Shown here: piece by piece, positions 26,221 to 36,097 of the stretch
Layout of the letters: each line of letters begins with the position of its first letter
Position numbering within the stretch: the stretch's first letter is position 1
Origin: Laburnicola sp. R22_1
Lineage: Eukaryota > Ascomycota > Dothideomycetes > Pleosporales > Didymosphaeriaceae
Length of the DNA stretch: 64,000 nucleotides
Assembly (NCBI GenBank): GCA_014281115.1
Contig: JACONQ010000017.1
Coordinates: 930,001 to 994,000 of the forward strand
Direction of reading: 5' to 3'
Position numbers and translations under genes: made by a program
Notes under the pieces: generated by a model
The model's database searches: none
What the model was told of the DNA's origin: nothing
Seen by the model: the letters and a program-made list of their open reading frames with translations, nothing else

Positions 26221-27647
26221 TTATTATATTAGCGGAGACTTAGTAGACTATATTTTTAGATGCTGGACTAGAGCGGCCTTTCTATCCCAACCTACGCAGG
26301 CTCAAATAAAAAAAAATATTAAAAAAGGTGATTAACACTAAATAAACAATACGACCTATTTAGTAACTATAGTTAATAGTTTATATTTTACTTTTAGAAA
26401 TAACTCTATAAATACCTTAGTATAAAACTATAATTATCTACTAGCTAGTATCTTAAAACTAATAGTTAAATAAAAGTTGCTAATATTACACTAAAGAAGT
26501 ACTTATACGCGTATATTAACTACTAATAAAATAACTAGGCTTTATACTTACCTATAACTAAGTTTATTACTAACTTATTAGTTAGTAAGTTAACTAGTAT
26601 AGTATTTTTATCGCTACTAAGGGCTACTTATTATATAATAGTACTAAACCTATATAAATATATAATATTAAGTTAGTAAGTAAGGATACTAGTAAGCCCC
26701 TACTTACAGCGCCCACCTATATAGATTATTAACGCATAGATAACTTTCTTAACTTTCTTATCTACTTACGCAACTTTTTATATAATAATTTATAATAGGT
26801 ATAAACTAAATAGGCTAAGTACGCTAATATAAAGTATACACTAGCACTATTTTTTAAGGTTAGTAATAAGATAATATTAGACGCACGCAACTTTAAGACT
26901 AAGAGGCCTAGCTCTTTACTTATTTATAAGAATAGGGGACCTTTTTATATTATATAAGTTATTAATAATATAGTATATAAGTTTAACTTACCTAAGAAAA
27001 TAGGCTATTTATCTAATATTTTCTACCTATAGCTACTACACCTATATAATAAGCAATTGCTTAATAGTTAAACGTATAATAAGGATAATATACTACTAGA
27101 TAAGCAAACTAATAAAGAATATAAGATAAAGACTATACTTACTTATTATTTAAATATGTTAAAGAAGGACCTATATATACCTAACTATAGCGTTATAAAG
27201 TACAAAGTTATATAGAATAGTTTTAATAACTTTACTTAGAAGCTTTACTATAATCTACTTAATTACCCTTAACTTATTACTAGTTTCTACGCTAAGAATC
27301 TAAAGAAGCTTACTATACTATATAACTTTAATAAGCTTATTACGCGTTAGAATATTTTTATATATCTTATTACTACTATTTTTATTATAGACGCCTACTT
27401 AGATATCTAAAAATAAATAGATATAGGTCTTAAGTTAGTAATAAATAGTAGTCCCCTTAGGAACCCTCCCTATAGTAATTCTCTTAGCAAGGCAGCTTGT
27501 GTTATCTTACGTAATAATAACTCTAGTAATAATAGCTATCTTAATATAGTAATACTAATAGACGTTAATAAGTTAGATTAACATAATAATACTAATAGAT
27601 ATTAATAAGTTAGGTTAAAGTTATCGTAATTACTACTAAATTACTAT

Positions 27648-27748
27648 GGTTTTTTTACGACTAAGGGGTTTCTAATAAAAATATTATAATAATAGCAGAT
27701 ATCCCTTCTGCTATTGTATACACAGAAAAGCGTTTTAAGGTATTAATA
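27648..27748 (-). mobile_element. Family B retroposon copy (101 bp, 5'-truncated)
   Basis: Flanked by the 13-bp direct repeat ACTAAATTACTAT at 27635-27647 and 27749-27761. The 3' end is the common family tail; the 5' end stops at TTATTAATACC, about 12 bp short of the 113-bp copies. Confidence 0.8.
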
Positions 27749-27780
27749 ACTAAATTACTATAATAATTATAATAATTAGA

Positions 27781-27896
27781 AATAAAGTATAATAAAATAT
27801 AATAGAGTATAATAGAGTGTAAATAGAGCGTAATAAAGCGCAATAAAGCGCGATAGAGTGTAATAGAGTATAATAGAGTGTAATAGAGCGTAATAG
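27781..27896 (+). repeat. Degenerate 10-bp minisatellite (AATAGAGYGT)n
   Basis: About 11 to 12 units with variants such as AATAGAGTAT, AATAAAGCGC and one 11-bp unit. It starts 20 bp after the right target duplication of the neighbouring family B copy. Confidence 0.85.
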
Positions 27897-28029
27897 TTAT
27901 ATAGAAATTGTATATAGTTATATAGAGATTAATATATAGTTATAAGAATCTTAGTAGCACTAGAGTTACTACTAAAAAGAGGGGGGTAGTATTACTAATC
28001 TAAGGTGCAGACTCCTTACTTATATTATA

Positions 28030-28142
28030 GTTTGGTTTTTTTGCGACTAAGAGGTTTCTAATAAAAATATTATAATAATAGCAGATATTCCTTCTGCTAT
28101 TATATACACTGAAAAGCGTTTTAAAGTGTTAATAAAAAGGGG
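28030..28142 (-). mobile_element. Family B retroposon copy (113 bp)
   Basis: Flanked by the 14-bp direct repeat TTACTTATATTATA at 28016-28029 and 28143-28156. The inverted repeat AATAGCAGA / TCTGCTATT is conserved inside. Confidence 0.8.
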
Positions 28143-28337
28143 TTACTTATATTATATTACCCTTTTAGAACTAGCGTAATTAGTAAGTAAGATTCTAAGT
28201 AAGACTATATATATAGCCTTCTTACGTACCTACCTTATATAAGTATTACTACTATCTTATATTTAGATTCTAACTACTAGTTATCTTATATATATTATAA
28301 TAACCTTTATAGTACTCTTATATATATAGTAAACTAT

Positions 28338-28461
28338 GTGGCGTTAATTAAATCTACCTAGAAGTAGGATAATAAAGACTTTTATCTTAAATAATATAAT
28401 AAAAAAGTAGAGCCCCTACTTAGTAATTAAAAAGAGCGTAAAAAGGTAAATATAAAAAAAG
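28338..28461 (+). mobile_element. Family A element with 12-bp target duplication
   Basis: 124 bp starting GTGGCGTTAATTAAATC and ending GGTAAATATAAAAAAAG. It is flanked by ATAGTAAACTAT at 28326-28337 and 28462-28473. Several CpA-to-TpA changes mark it as RIP-affected. Confidence 0.85.
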
Positions 28462-28516
28462 ATAGTAAACTATAGTTATAACTTTATACTTTACTATAGC
28501 TCTCTAATAGTTTACT

Positions 28517-28740
28517 AGTTAAGAAATAATATATAACTTAGTTATATTAAACTGTCTATTAATTACTATTACTAATACTACTAAGCAAAATATTAATAAT
28601 AAAATTATTATTATTTTATATATATTTTATTACTACTACTATATACTAGGTACTAGGTTTTAGTGCCTTCTATTTTACTCCTTTCTATATATAGTGCAGA
28701 TTTAACCTTAGTTAGAATTTTAATATAATAAAGATCTTTA
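28517..28740 (-). mobile_element. Family E element, RIP-mutated copy
   Basis: The reverse complement aligns over its whole length with 52977-53204. Differences are overwhelmingly G-to-A and C-to-T, for example ACACAGTGGTAGTAACA there against ATATAGTAGTAGTAATA here. Imperfect flanking repeats of the type ACTATTARAG may be its target duplication. Confidence 0.75.
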
Positions 28741-28751
28741 ATAGTGTATTA

Positions 28752-29015
28752 AAATAATCTATCTAGAAATAGGATAATAAAGGCTTTTATATTAAATAAT
28801 CTTTTTTTTAATTACCTTTTTCACGCTCTTTTTAATTACTAAGCAGGGGGCTCTGCTTTTTTTTGTCATGTTATTTGAGATGAAAGCCTTTGTCGTGCAA
28901 CCCCTAGGTAGTTAATTTAACGCCACATATTAAATAATATAATATAATAAAAAGAGTAGAGCCCTCTACTTAGTAAATAAAAAGAGCGTAAAAAGGTAAT
29001 TATAAAAAACCGGTT
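28752..29015 (+). mobile_element. Family A element, outer copy split by a nested copy
   Basis: Sense copy whose first half is 28752-28800 and second half about 28927-29015. It is heavily RIP-mutated (CTAGAAATAGGATAATAAAGG). The nested antisense copy at 28801-28926 interrupts it. Confidence 0.75.
28801..28926 (-). mobile_element. Family A element nested inside another family A element
   Basis: 126 bp, little mutated: TTTTTGTCATGTTATTTGAG and AAAGCCTTTGTCGTGCAACC keep their CpA and TpG sites. It is flanked by the 12-bp repeat ATATTAAATAAT at 28789-28800 and 28927-28938, which is the target sequence of the outer copy. The 3' tail (plus-strand CTTTTTTTTAATTACC) is A-rich in sense. Confidence 0.85.
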
Positions 29016-31639
29016 GCTATAAATATAAAAGTATACTAACTAATAGTTAACTATAGTTACTAGTACTATAAGTACGTAGGTAAAGGTGAGCTTTGGGCGA
29101 CTTAGCTGGGTGACATAGAGGCAAGACGGTTAAAAGCACGCGGGGTTAGATAGGGCGGGTAGCCGCGGTTCTGACGGATGCAACTGACTGGGGTGCGAAT
29201 ACTCTTTCTAGTGAATCAACAAAAAAGGTGCGCGGGTTCACGTACTTGCTCCAAGTTGCTCGTAGGGTAAAGTTGTGAGTAATATGCCATCTGGCATTCA
29301 TGAATCCATAAGATGCAGGTCGTACACAGGTCATGTGCATTCACGTGCACCGACCAGCAACTTCGAATCTTCACAACCTCAAAGTCCCACGCTGAGAAGC
29401 GCAAGCAAATGACCTCTCCGTCTCCCCTTCTCCCAGCCTCGGTACAATGCCCCTCTCCCTCTTCACCGCACGCCGAAGATCACCGTCATCTGAAACCTAA
29501 CGGCAACGGATCCCTCGCCCCACCGCCCCAAAACATGTCGCCGAAACTCGCCTTTGGTTTGAACCGAAAGACGTGTGTGCGCACGCGCGGTGTCAAAATA
29601 TGACTTGTTGTCCCAACACCTACCGGGTACCCACCTACCCACCACTTCCGTCTGTGCCTACTGGTAGGTATTCTCCGACGAGGAAGCAGGCTACCCGCCC
29701 GATGGGTGGACGGTGGGTATAGAGCATTCCGCTCGACCTGCTGCTTGGTGAGCTCTGAGATGTGTGCGACCATGTAGACAAAGAAGAGCAGTACGGACCT
29801 CTCCCGCGGAGTCCGGGGGCCGCGGGGGCCGCGGGGCGTACTCCATCCTTCAACGTACATCTGCGCGTATCCATCTGCCACAAAAGTTTATTCATCTCAA
29901 GGTTTCTTTTATTCCTTGTCTGCTGGTAAAGGGGCAGATGGCGAGTCGAAGTTATTAGTTAATAGTGTACCACATACGTCACACATTACAAGTACACGTC
30001 TCGTTCCGCGGAGGAGCTATCTCTCTCGTATTTCTATGCGCCCTAACTCCATTTCGGTATCTATATGCGAGCAAAACGAAGAGTTTATCTATTTTTATTA
30101 GAGTTTTTCTTCTTTCTTTCTTCTTTTTATCTACTACTGTTTAGGGTTAGGTCTAGTTAGCTAGTAGCTAGACTGGCTGGATTAAGGGTTGTGGGGTTCT
30201 CCGCTGGTTTGGCTTTTGGGCCGGCCTAACGTGCGTGTGTAGGTTTTAAGGATTTCCAATCAGGGATACTTTTTGGCATTCTTTCGGCTCTGGGGTGGAT
30301 AGAGTTTAGGGGTGGGTGGATAGCGGATGTGGGTGTTGTGGAGGTGCTACTACTGGTTTTTGTGGAGTGTGTTTCTAGAAGGTGGGATTTGAGTTTTGTG
30401 TGGTTGTGTGGTTAGGTGGTTAGGTGGACGCTTGTTTTTTGTTTGTGTGGTAGAGTAGGCGTGATGTGTTCCTGAGGCTAATATAGGTGGCTTGCGTTTG
30501 TGCGCTGGGGTTATGGTTGGTTAGTACTATGGGGTAATGGATAGGTTTTCTTTACAGGTGAGAAGCATGATAACGAAGGCATAACTAAAGCCTTTACTGC
30601 CCGTTTGTCAGTGTTCTTTGGCTGGCTTGGGAACCATGTCGTGGTAGTAGACGCCGAGGAGGGTGGACGTGTGTATTTCGTGACGACTCTGGCTGTTAAT
30701 ATAGCTATGGTACCGCTTTCTACTTTTAAAGATTAGGTGGAGCATATTGTTTAGCGTGGTAGATTCAGCCTTCTATCCCTCGTGGTAGTGCTGCTTTACA
30801 TAAAGCATTTCTTTCCTAGTTTATTTTATCCAAGGGTAACACGCGTTAGTATGCGAATTGCATATGTCCTATAATTTATTTGCTCTAGAGCTACTTGTCC
30901 TCTTTGGCAGTATGGCTATCCTATTCGTTAACTAATTCTACCTCTATATTCGCCAATTGTTTATATCTTCGAAGTAAGCTCTTTATAGAACTGAGCGCCA
31001 CTAATGCTTATCGCGTTGTTAAAGTATTCCTAACCATGTAATAGTTATTACTATGTCGTACGCGATAGTAAACAGACCCTATATCTAACACTAAGCTTAT
31101 AAATACTTACAGGATGGTTATTAGCTCTAATAAGTCAACATCGCAGATCACATAGCAGAAGCACGAAGCCTAAACTAGAGAATATAATCATAGTGGCGAT
31201 TAGCAAGATTCGCTACTATGTACATGAGCGCATCTTAGTAAAATGGAAAGAAGAATATTGATTCTCTCTTAGTCTATCTTCGGCAGTGAGGTAGATATTA
31301 GGCCAAAGCAAAATTCGAATATTAAATGCAAGCCTGTGACCACTTATGTAGACATCCCGCTACTATTTCGCTATGAGGTAGCTTAGCCAGCGCAATCTTA
31401 AGGTTATGCGCTCCCTCCTTCACGCACTCCAAGTGCGCAGGCGACCTTATCCGCAACAATGCGTCGCTCCCTTTAGCCACATAAGCTGGGACCAAAGCAC
31501 GCTCCTTAACTAGCCAATTCGCAACAGCAAGGACTAGAGCAGCCTTATCGCTTCGAGCATTACTACAAACTTAATAAAAGCCGCAAAAGCACATATACAC
31601 CCAGGAGCCTTTCGAAAATCCCCACACAGAACCCCCCCC

Positions 31640-31850
31640 CCAAAAAAAAGAAACTTTTTCGTTAGTGCGAATGACCAGTACCGCAATCAAACCCCTAGCT
31701 GGATGCCCATCCTCCTTTTACTCTTGCGTACTTGGCGTTTCTGCGGACAGACGAACCTTTCATAAGCTTATCCAATCGGTCCCCGGGAGCACCCTGTGCA
31801 AACGGCCTATCAAAGGGAGGTCACTTATTTGATGGAAGGTTTTTGAAAAA
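31640..31850 (-). repeat. Dispersed repeat R1, copy 2 (inverted)
   Basis: The reverse complement matches 3358-3560. The core on the plus strand reads AAGCTTATCCAATCGGTCCC, then GGGAG, then CAAACGGCCTAT and AAAGGGAGGTCACTT. A poly-C/poly-A tract (31629-31648) marks the end that corresponds to the T-rich tract of copy 1. Confidence 0.7.
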
Positions 31851-31937
31851 AGGATTATGTTGGTTCCACGTCGGGTCGTGTATACACGGTAAACAGTAAT
31901 AAATAGATAGTCAAAGATTCTGGTTGTAAGTTGTTGT

Positions 31938-31966
31938 CCTATCCTCACCGTGGAGGTGAGGATAGG
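31938..31966. other. Perfect 12-bp stem hairpin
   Basis: CCTATCCTCACC and GGTGAGGATAGG are exact inverted repeats separated by the 5-base loop GTGGA. No run of T follows, and no gene end is near. Confidence 0.8.
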
Positions 31967-32451
31967 GCAGACCCCCTGTCAAACACTGGCCAAACAAGGA
32001 GGCAAGGCTAGGGGTAGAACCCCTGTAACAACGCTAGCTACTTGGGGAGAGCTACTGCCAACAGATTATATATAGGGTAGGAAACGTGCAAGGTATTGGG
32101 GGGGCGCCTGGGTAAGGTGAATGCAGTGCGAGATAATCAAGAGTAAATCATCGCAAACCATTCGGTACACGGTAGAACGCTGTGAGTGCGCTACAATAAA
32201 CGTGCGTTAGTATACAAGGAGCACCAACTACTACTGTACAAGAGGGAATTCCAACAACATCGACGTCGTCAAAGAACCAAGTCTAGGCACGACAAGTAAA
32301 GAAAATAAAAATGAATACGTTCGCTCACGCACATCCCCTCCAAGCACCCGACCGAGTACATGCACACAAAACACAACACCAAAACACCCGTCCACAATCT
32401 ATCATTCATCGCTAATCTATAAACCCCACCTTCTCCCACCCCACCACCGCC

Positions 32452-35400
32452 CTACCAAATCCTCTTCGCAACCATAGCATACCGACTAACATGACCAAAG
32501 TTCGTCCCCCTCTCCCTCTCCCTCTCATCCTTGACCCTCTGCTTCTCATCCCTCTCCCTAAGCGCCTTCAACGCCTCAGCATCATCATTATAAATCCACC
32601 GCCTCTTCTCCTCGTCGACATCGACAACGCCCCATCCTCCAATCCTCTTGCCCCCAGTCTCCACGTTCATCCTCTCCCGCTCCTTCATGCCCTTGTATCG
32701 GTTCCGCGCCACGCTCAATAGACACATGCCGAGTAAGAGCTTGAAAGCGAGGAAGAAGAGGTAGGCGATTAGGAAGACGATGAGCATGGTCGAGGCGGCG
32801 ATGAGGTCGTCGAGCGTCCAGGTGGGGGAGTACCAGGGTAGTGCGCTGGGGTTGGAGTTGGGAAAGGTGCCGGTGCCGAAGGTGGAGCGGCCGAGGGCGC
32901 GGCGGAAGAGTTGGTCTATATGTGCGAGAGCAGCAGTCGTAGCTGGAGAGGAGGTGGGTGGCGCGTCCGAAGTCAGAGATGTAGCCATGCTGGGAAAGGG
33001 CAGCGGCATGTGGGTTGCGATGAACATGTGGTACGTTTGGATCGCGGCGCGGATGAACAGACAACTCAGAGGTAGGACCGGTAGGCCGAGACGCCGTGTA
33101 AGATTCGGATCGCTGAAGGCCTGGTCCGCATTAGTGGCTGCACATGAAAATATGAGATGGCGCTGTCGGGCTTACTTCAGAGTAGTAGTCCTTCGCCAGA
33201 ACATCTAGGAACTTCTCGTAAACCTCTGGCTTCGTCTGGTTGAACTTGGTAATGTATGCGTGTTTCAACCAGTCTACGAACATCTCACTGCCCAGTACTA
33301 ACAGGAATGGGCTCAACACTTGTCCTATGTATTTCGGAAAAATGGTGAAGCTCATGGGTAGTATGCTGGAAGCCGAAAAGGACGTTGTCGCGTTTCCACC
33401 ACCGAAGGAGCTACTGAACGAAGACTCGCCGCTCCGTATACTGAGTCCACCTACTTCGACAATGTTGCGCATGGCGATAATGAGCAACATCAGCCACAGC
33501 TGAAAACGCTCTACGATATCCGCGCATGTGACCTGGAACAGATTTTCCTTCTCAAACTTCTTGAATACTGTCGACTTGATCTCGACGAATTGGTTCGACA
33601 TCAGCAGGGTCAGAAGTGCATTCGAATACGAATTTACTGCGACGTTAAGCGTGATGACCTGGTAGAAAAGTGCAGTAGCATGCGCCACATTGTACACCAA
33701 AGCGAGTATGAACATCCAAAAGGGTCGCAAGACTTTGCTTCGGCCATCGGGATTGCGATCGAGCGTCTCGCGGGAGAACAGGCATTCCAAAACGTCCTGA
33801 CCAAGGGCAGAGAGAAGGCGATCACCGACTTCAAGGACATTGTAGATAACGTACAGTTTGATCGCTGACTGCCCTCGTATCACGTGGTACATCCTGCTAG
33901 CGTCAAAGCGCATCAAAACAGCGCAGCTTGATATGACTAGGAGGCCTTTGAGTATATCAGCCTTGTGACACGGAAGTAGCGCAGACGGTGTAGACTTCGT
34001 CCTACGATGTCGATACCGGTTGCGCGCGCGTTTAGGTGGAGCGTCCTTTGTATCCGGAAACTTGAATTGCATGACAGTATGGTCATTCTCCCTCGATGTA
34101 GTTGTACTCGGAGGATTGGGTGAAGTAGAAGTGGAAATGGACGTTCTTCTTGATTGCGCCGGTGTATCCTCCTCAGCAGATGCGAGTAAAACAGGCGTAG
34201 GCCCATCTGTATGTCTTCTCCGTCTCCATACTCTAGGCAGACCACTGTATACATAGGTCCAAATATCACGAGCCTCTTTAATCAAGACAGAAGCCCACCA
34301 TCTAACCAAGATGGCGACGGCAATCAAGAAACGCAGCGGAAGGATAGTAAGGATATGCATCCATGCATCCAAGCAAGCTAGAGCACCGAAACCGAGTATA
34401 GCTTCAAGCTTGGGCGGAAGAAGTAAGAAATTGACCAAGCGTTCATATTTAATCTTCGAAGACTCGTAAGGGAAATCGGTCGTAGACGGCCGGTAGATAT
34501 ACAGCGGTGAGGGTCTGTCGGCGGACAGCTCGAGCGAGAGAAAGGTCGGCATGGACACTGGCGGGAGCGGGATCGAAGGCGGCATAGGTGACGGCATGTC
34601 GCGATGTCTATCCTGTGGTGGGGCCTTCAAAGTCTCCTTCGTGTCTCTATGGTCCAGGTTGAGTGGAGGAGGAACGTGCTTGGAGGGCCGCTTCTCCTCC
34701 TCAACCTTTTGACTCGACTGCTTTTTCCGCACTACAGTCGGATTGCTGGCGGCTCTGGCTTTCAAAGCAGGCCGTGACATCGAATCAACCACTTGCCCCT
34801 TCATCGCCATGACCTCCTTTTCCAGTCTTATCCCCCGGCTCCGCGAGCGACTGAGTTTCTTCTCCCGCGCTCCGTTCGTCTCAGAAGCCGGCTCTAGTTG
34901 CACCCCCAGCCCTCTACCTCCATCTCGCAAGGGTCTATCCTCATCCTGTGTCTGCTCTGTCTGTGCACCTTCTTGCATCGGCGTTGCCGATCGAACAGGG
35001 ATACTCGCAGGCTCGCTCGTCAAATCATGTATCTGTTTCGGACTAAGTCTGAGCAGCTTCTCTTGCTCTGAGACACTGCTCCTCCGCCCATCGCCTGGCC
35101 TTCGAATTCGGGGTACTGGCCTACCCTTCTCGCTTGTGTCGGACAAAACCGCGTCGTCGTTGTTGCTACCCCCTCGGCTCTCATCAAAAGAGTCAGAAGC
35201 CATGTATGTGTTTATCCTGGTGTCGCTCGTCTCCTCCGGCGGCACACCAGTCGTCTGCTCTAGGGGTGGGGCGGCATCTTCCGGTTCGGGCGACAGTGAC
35301 GGCGTGGGCAGTTGCTCGGCTACGTGAACCTCACCATTCGTCTTGGTGTCTGTCCCATACATTACGAACTGGGCGTTGTGGGGAGTAACGGCGCATGTTG

Positions 35401-35461
35401 CTTGTGCTTGCTTTGTGCTCTTCGCGAAATGTATCATGAAGCTTGGACATTGCCAAGCCAT
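32452..35461 (-). CDS. TAPT1/EMP65 family membrane protein (DUF747)
   Basis: Multi-pass membrane protein of the TAPT1/EMP65 family; the yeast member Emp65 acts in the ER with Slp1 in protein quality control. Two exons, 35461-33176 and 33120-32452, joined across a GTAAGC...CAG intron, give 984 residues. The first 300 residues are Ser/Pro-rich and low in hydrophobicity. The family domain begins near RPSTTDFPYESSKIKYERLV and continues through LLPPKLEAILGFG, DILKGLLVI, MYHVIRGQSAIKLYVIYNVL, VLARDYYS-like LAKDYYSE and, in exon 2, DPNLTRRLGLPVLPLSCLF. Several hydrophobic spans are visible. A start at 35362 (MYGTDTKTNGE) is an alternative to 35461. An M1 element ends 53 bp upstream of the first ATG. 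Confidence 0.93.
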
Positions 35462-36097
35462 CGGACGAGAGCTGTTAAAGCCGATATCGATAAGTGAAAT
35501 TCCATCCGCCGGTGTACAGCCACAGGACGAAAGTTGGAATACAGTTGGCCTTGTTATTGCTTATCCTGAGGCAGCCACATTGTCCTCAAACTTTCGTCCT
35601 GTAGCTATACACGCATTCAACTTCGTTGTTACTTTCGCCCAAGCTCTGGTCACCAATTTCATCGAGACACAAGTTTGAAATATGTACCGTCATATATTTT
35701 CGCAGTCCATTTCCCTATAGATCCTCCAACATCTTTTGACCCAATGCAAGTTCGTCCTATGCAGTCCAAAATTAGAATCCCAAACTCCATCGGCCAACAG
35801 CCATCCACTACTTAACCTCAAGAGGCTACAAAAAGCCTCCGCCACTCATCCATCAATCGTCCATAAGTGGTCGATAATACAAGGTCCTACAGCAGAACTC
35901 TTGAAGGAAATATACAATCCAGAAGATTACCGGTAAAAATGAAAAAATAGTAAGGGAAACATGATGAGACCAAAACTGAAGGAAACTCGTTACGCGTCGA
36001 TGCGAGGTCGAGCGAGGGAGAAAAATGGCTGGGAATTTTTAAGAGGCAGTCTGTAGAACGTAAGAGCGAATCTGTATGCAGAATGCAGTGAGAAGGT
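35462..36097. other. Intergenic region between PEPCK and TAPT1-like genes
   Basis: It contains an M1 element (35514-35610), the probable promoter of the TAPT1-like gene and the 3' flank of PEP carboxykinase. No gene is supported. Confidence 0.6.
35514..35610 (-). mobile_element. M1 MITE-like element, copy 3 (inverted)
   Basis: 97 bp with the longest inverted ends of the family: GTACAGCCACAGGACGAAAG on the left and CTTTCGTCCTGTAGCTATAC on the right pair over about 20 bases with two mismatches. The interior GCTTATCCTGAGGCAG is the reverse complement of the interior of copies 1 and 2. Confidence 0.8.

Larger units (their letters stand above)
25058..26359 (-). mobile_element. Family B element, long form (1.3 kb)
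   Basis: 1302 bp flanked by the 11-bp direct repeat TTAGTAACTAT at 25047-25057 and 26360-26370, inside the Gypsy integrase. Its 3' end (at 25058, minus strand) has the family B tail of GTCG, a run of A and CC. Its 5' end (around 26359) matches the 5' end of the 176-bp copy at 51729-51904. The interior holds a hexamer run of GCTAAT and a 10-bp minisatellite, but no recognisable protein. Retention of many CpG sites suggests a GC-richer original. Confidence 0.75.
22540..27290 (+). pseudogene. Ty3/Gypsy chromodomain retrotransposon polyprotein, RIP-destroyed
   Basis: Relic of an LTR-retrotransposon pol gene with many in-frame stops. In order: reverse transcriptase (about 22590-23500; readable GGRLYVCINYYVINAI and the degraded active site YLNNILIYS, where functional enzymes have YxDD), RNase H (about 23500-24250; NYKIYNKKLLAI), integrase zinc region and core (about 24600-26560; FITSLL, SKKKKFIP), a post-integrase segment (LDARNFKTKRPS near 26880) and weak chromodomain traces near 27120-27290. 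That order is typical of fungal chromodomain Gypsy elements. Two family A elements interrupt RNase H and a 1.3-kb family B element interrupts integrase. LTRs and gag were not identified. Confidence 0.85.
14479..29060. repeat. AT-rich, RIP-degraded block 1
   Basis: About 14.6 kb dominated by A and T, with CpA and TpG strongly depleted and many TpA, while CpG survives (cgcg and gcgc still occur). That pattern is expected of RIP, which converts CpA to TpA on both strands of repeats. No intact gene exists inside. Identifiable contents are listed separately: a Gypsy relic, short A, B and E elements, minisatellites and a 118-bp tandem repeat. I could not classify about 15.0-19.0 kb and 20.2-22.5 kb beyond decayed repeat DNA. 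Confidence 0.9.
29061..32451. other. GC-balanced region without a supported gene
   Basis: Composition returns to normal at about 29065. No gene family is recognised. From about 30185 to 30430 the plus strand is very G/T-rich. Two start-less open frames without a recognised domain lie at about 30560-30735 (+) and 31322-31560 (-). The second copy of repeat R1 (31640-31840) and a perfect hairpin (31938-31966) also lie here. It looks like old, partly decayed repeat or gene debris. Confidence 0.5.

Noticed and set aside
27661..27843. 60-codon open frame on the minus strand
   Set aside because: It is made from a family B element and neighbouring AT-rich DNA.
30395..30430. Telomere-like GGTTAGGTGG repeats
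   Set aside because: They are a brief part of a G/T-rich stretch and do not match the TTAGGG repeat of fungal telomeres.
34743..35327. 194-codon open frame on the plus strand
   Set aside because: It is antisense to the Ser-rich N-terminal part of the TAPT1-like gene; its Ser/Leu/Pro-rich composition is a mirror effect and it has no domain.
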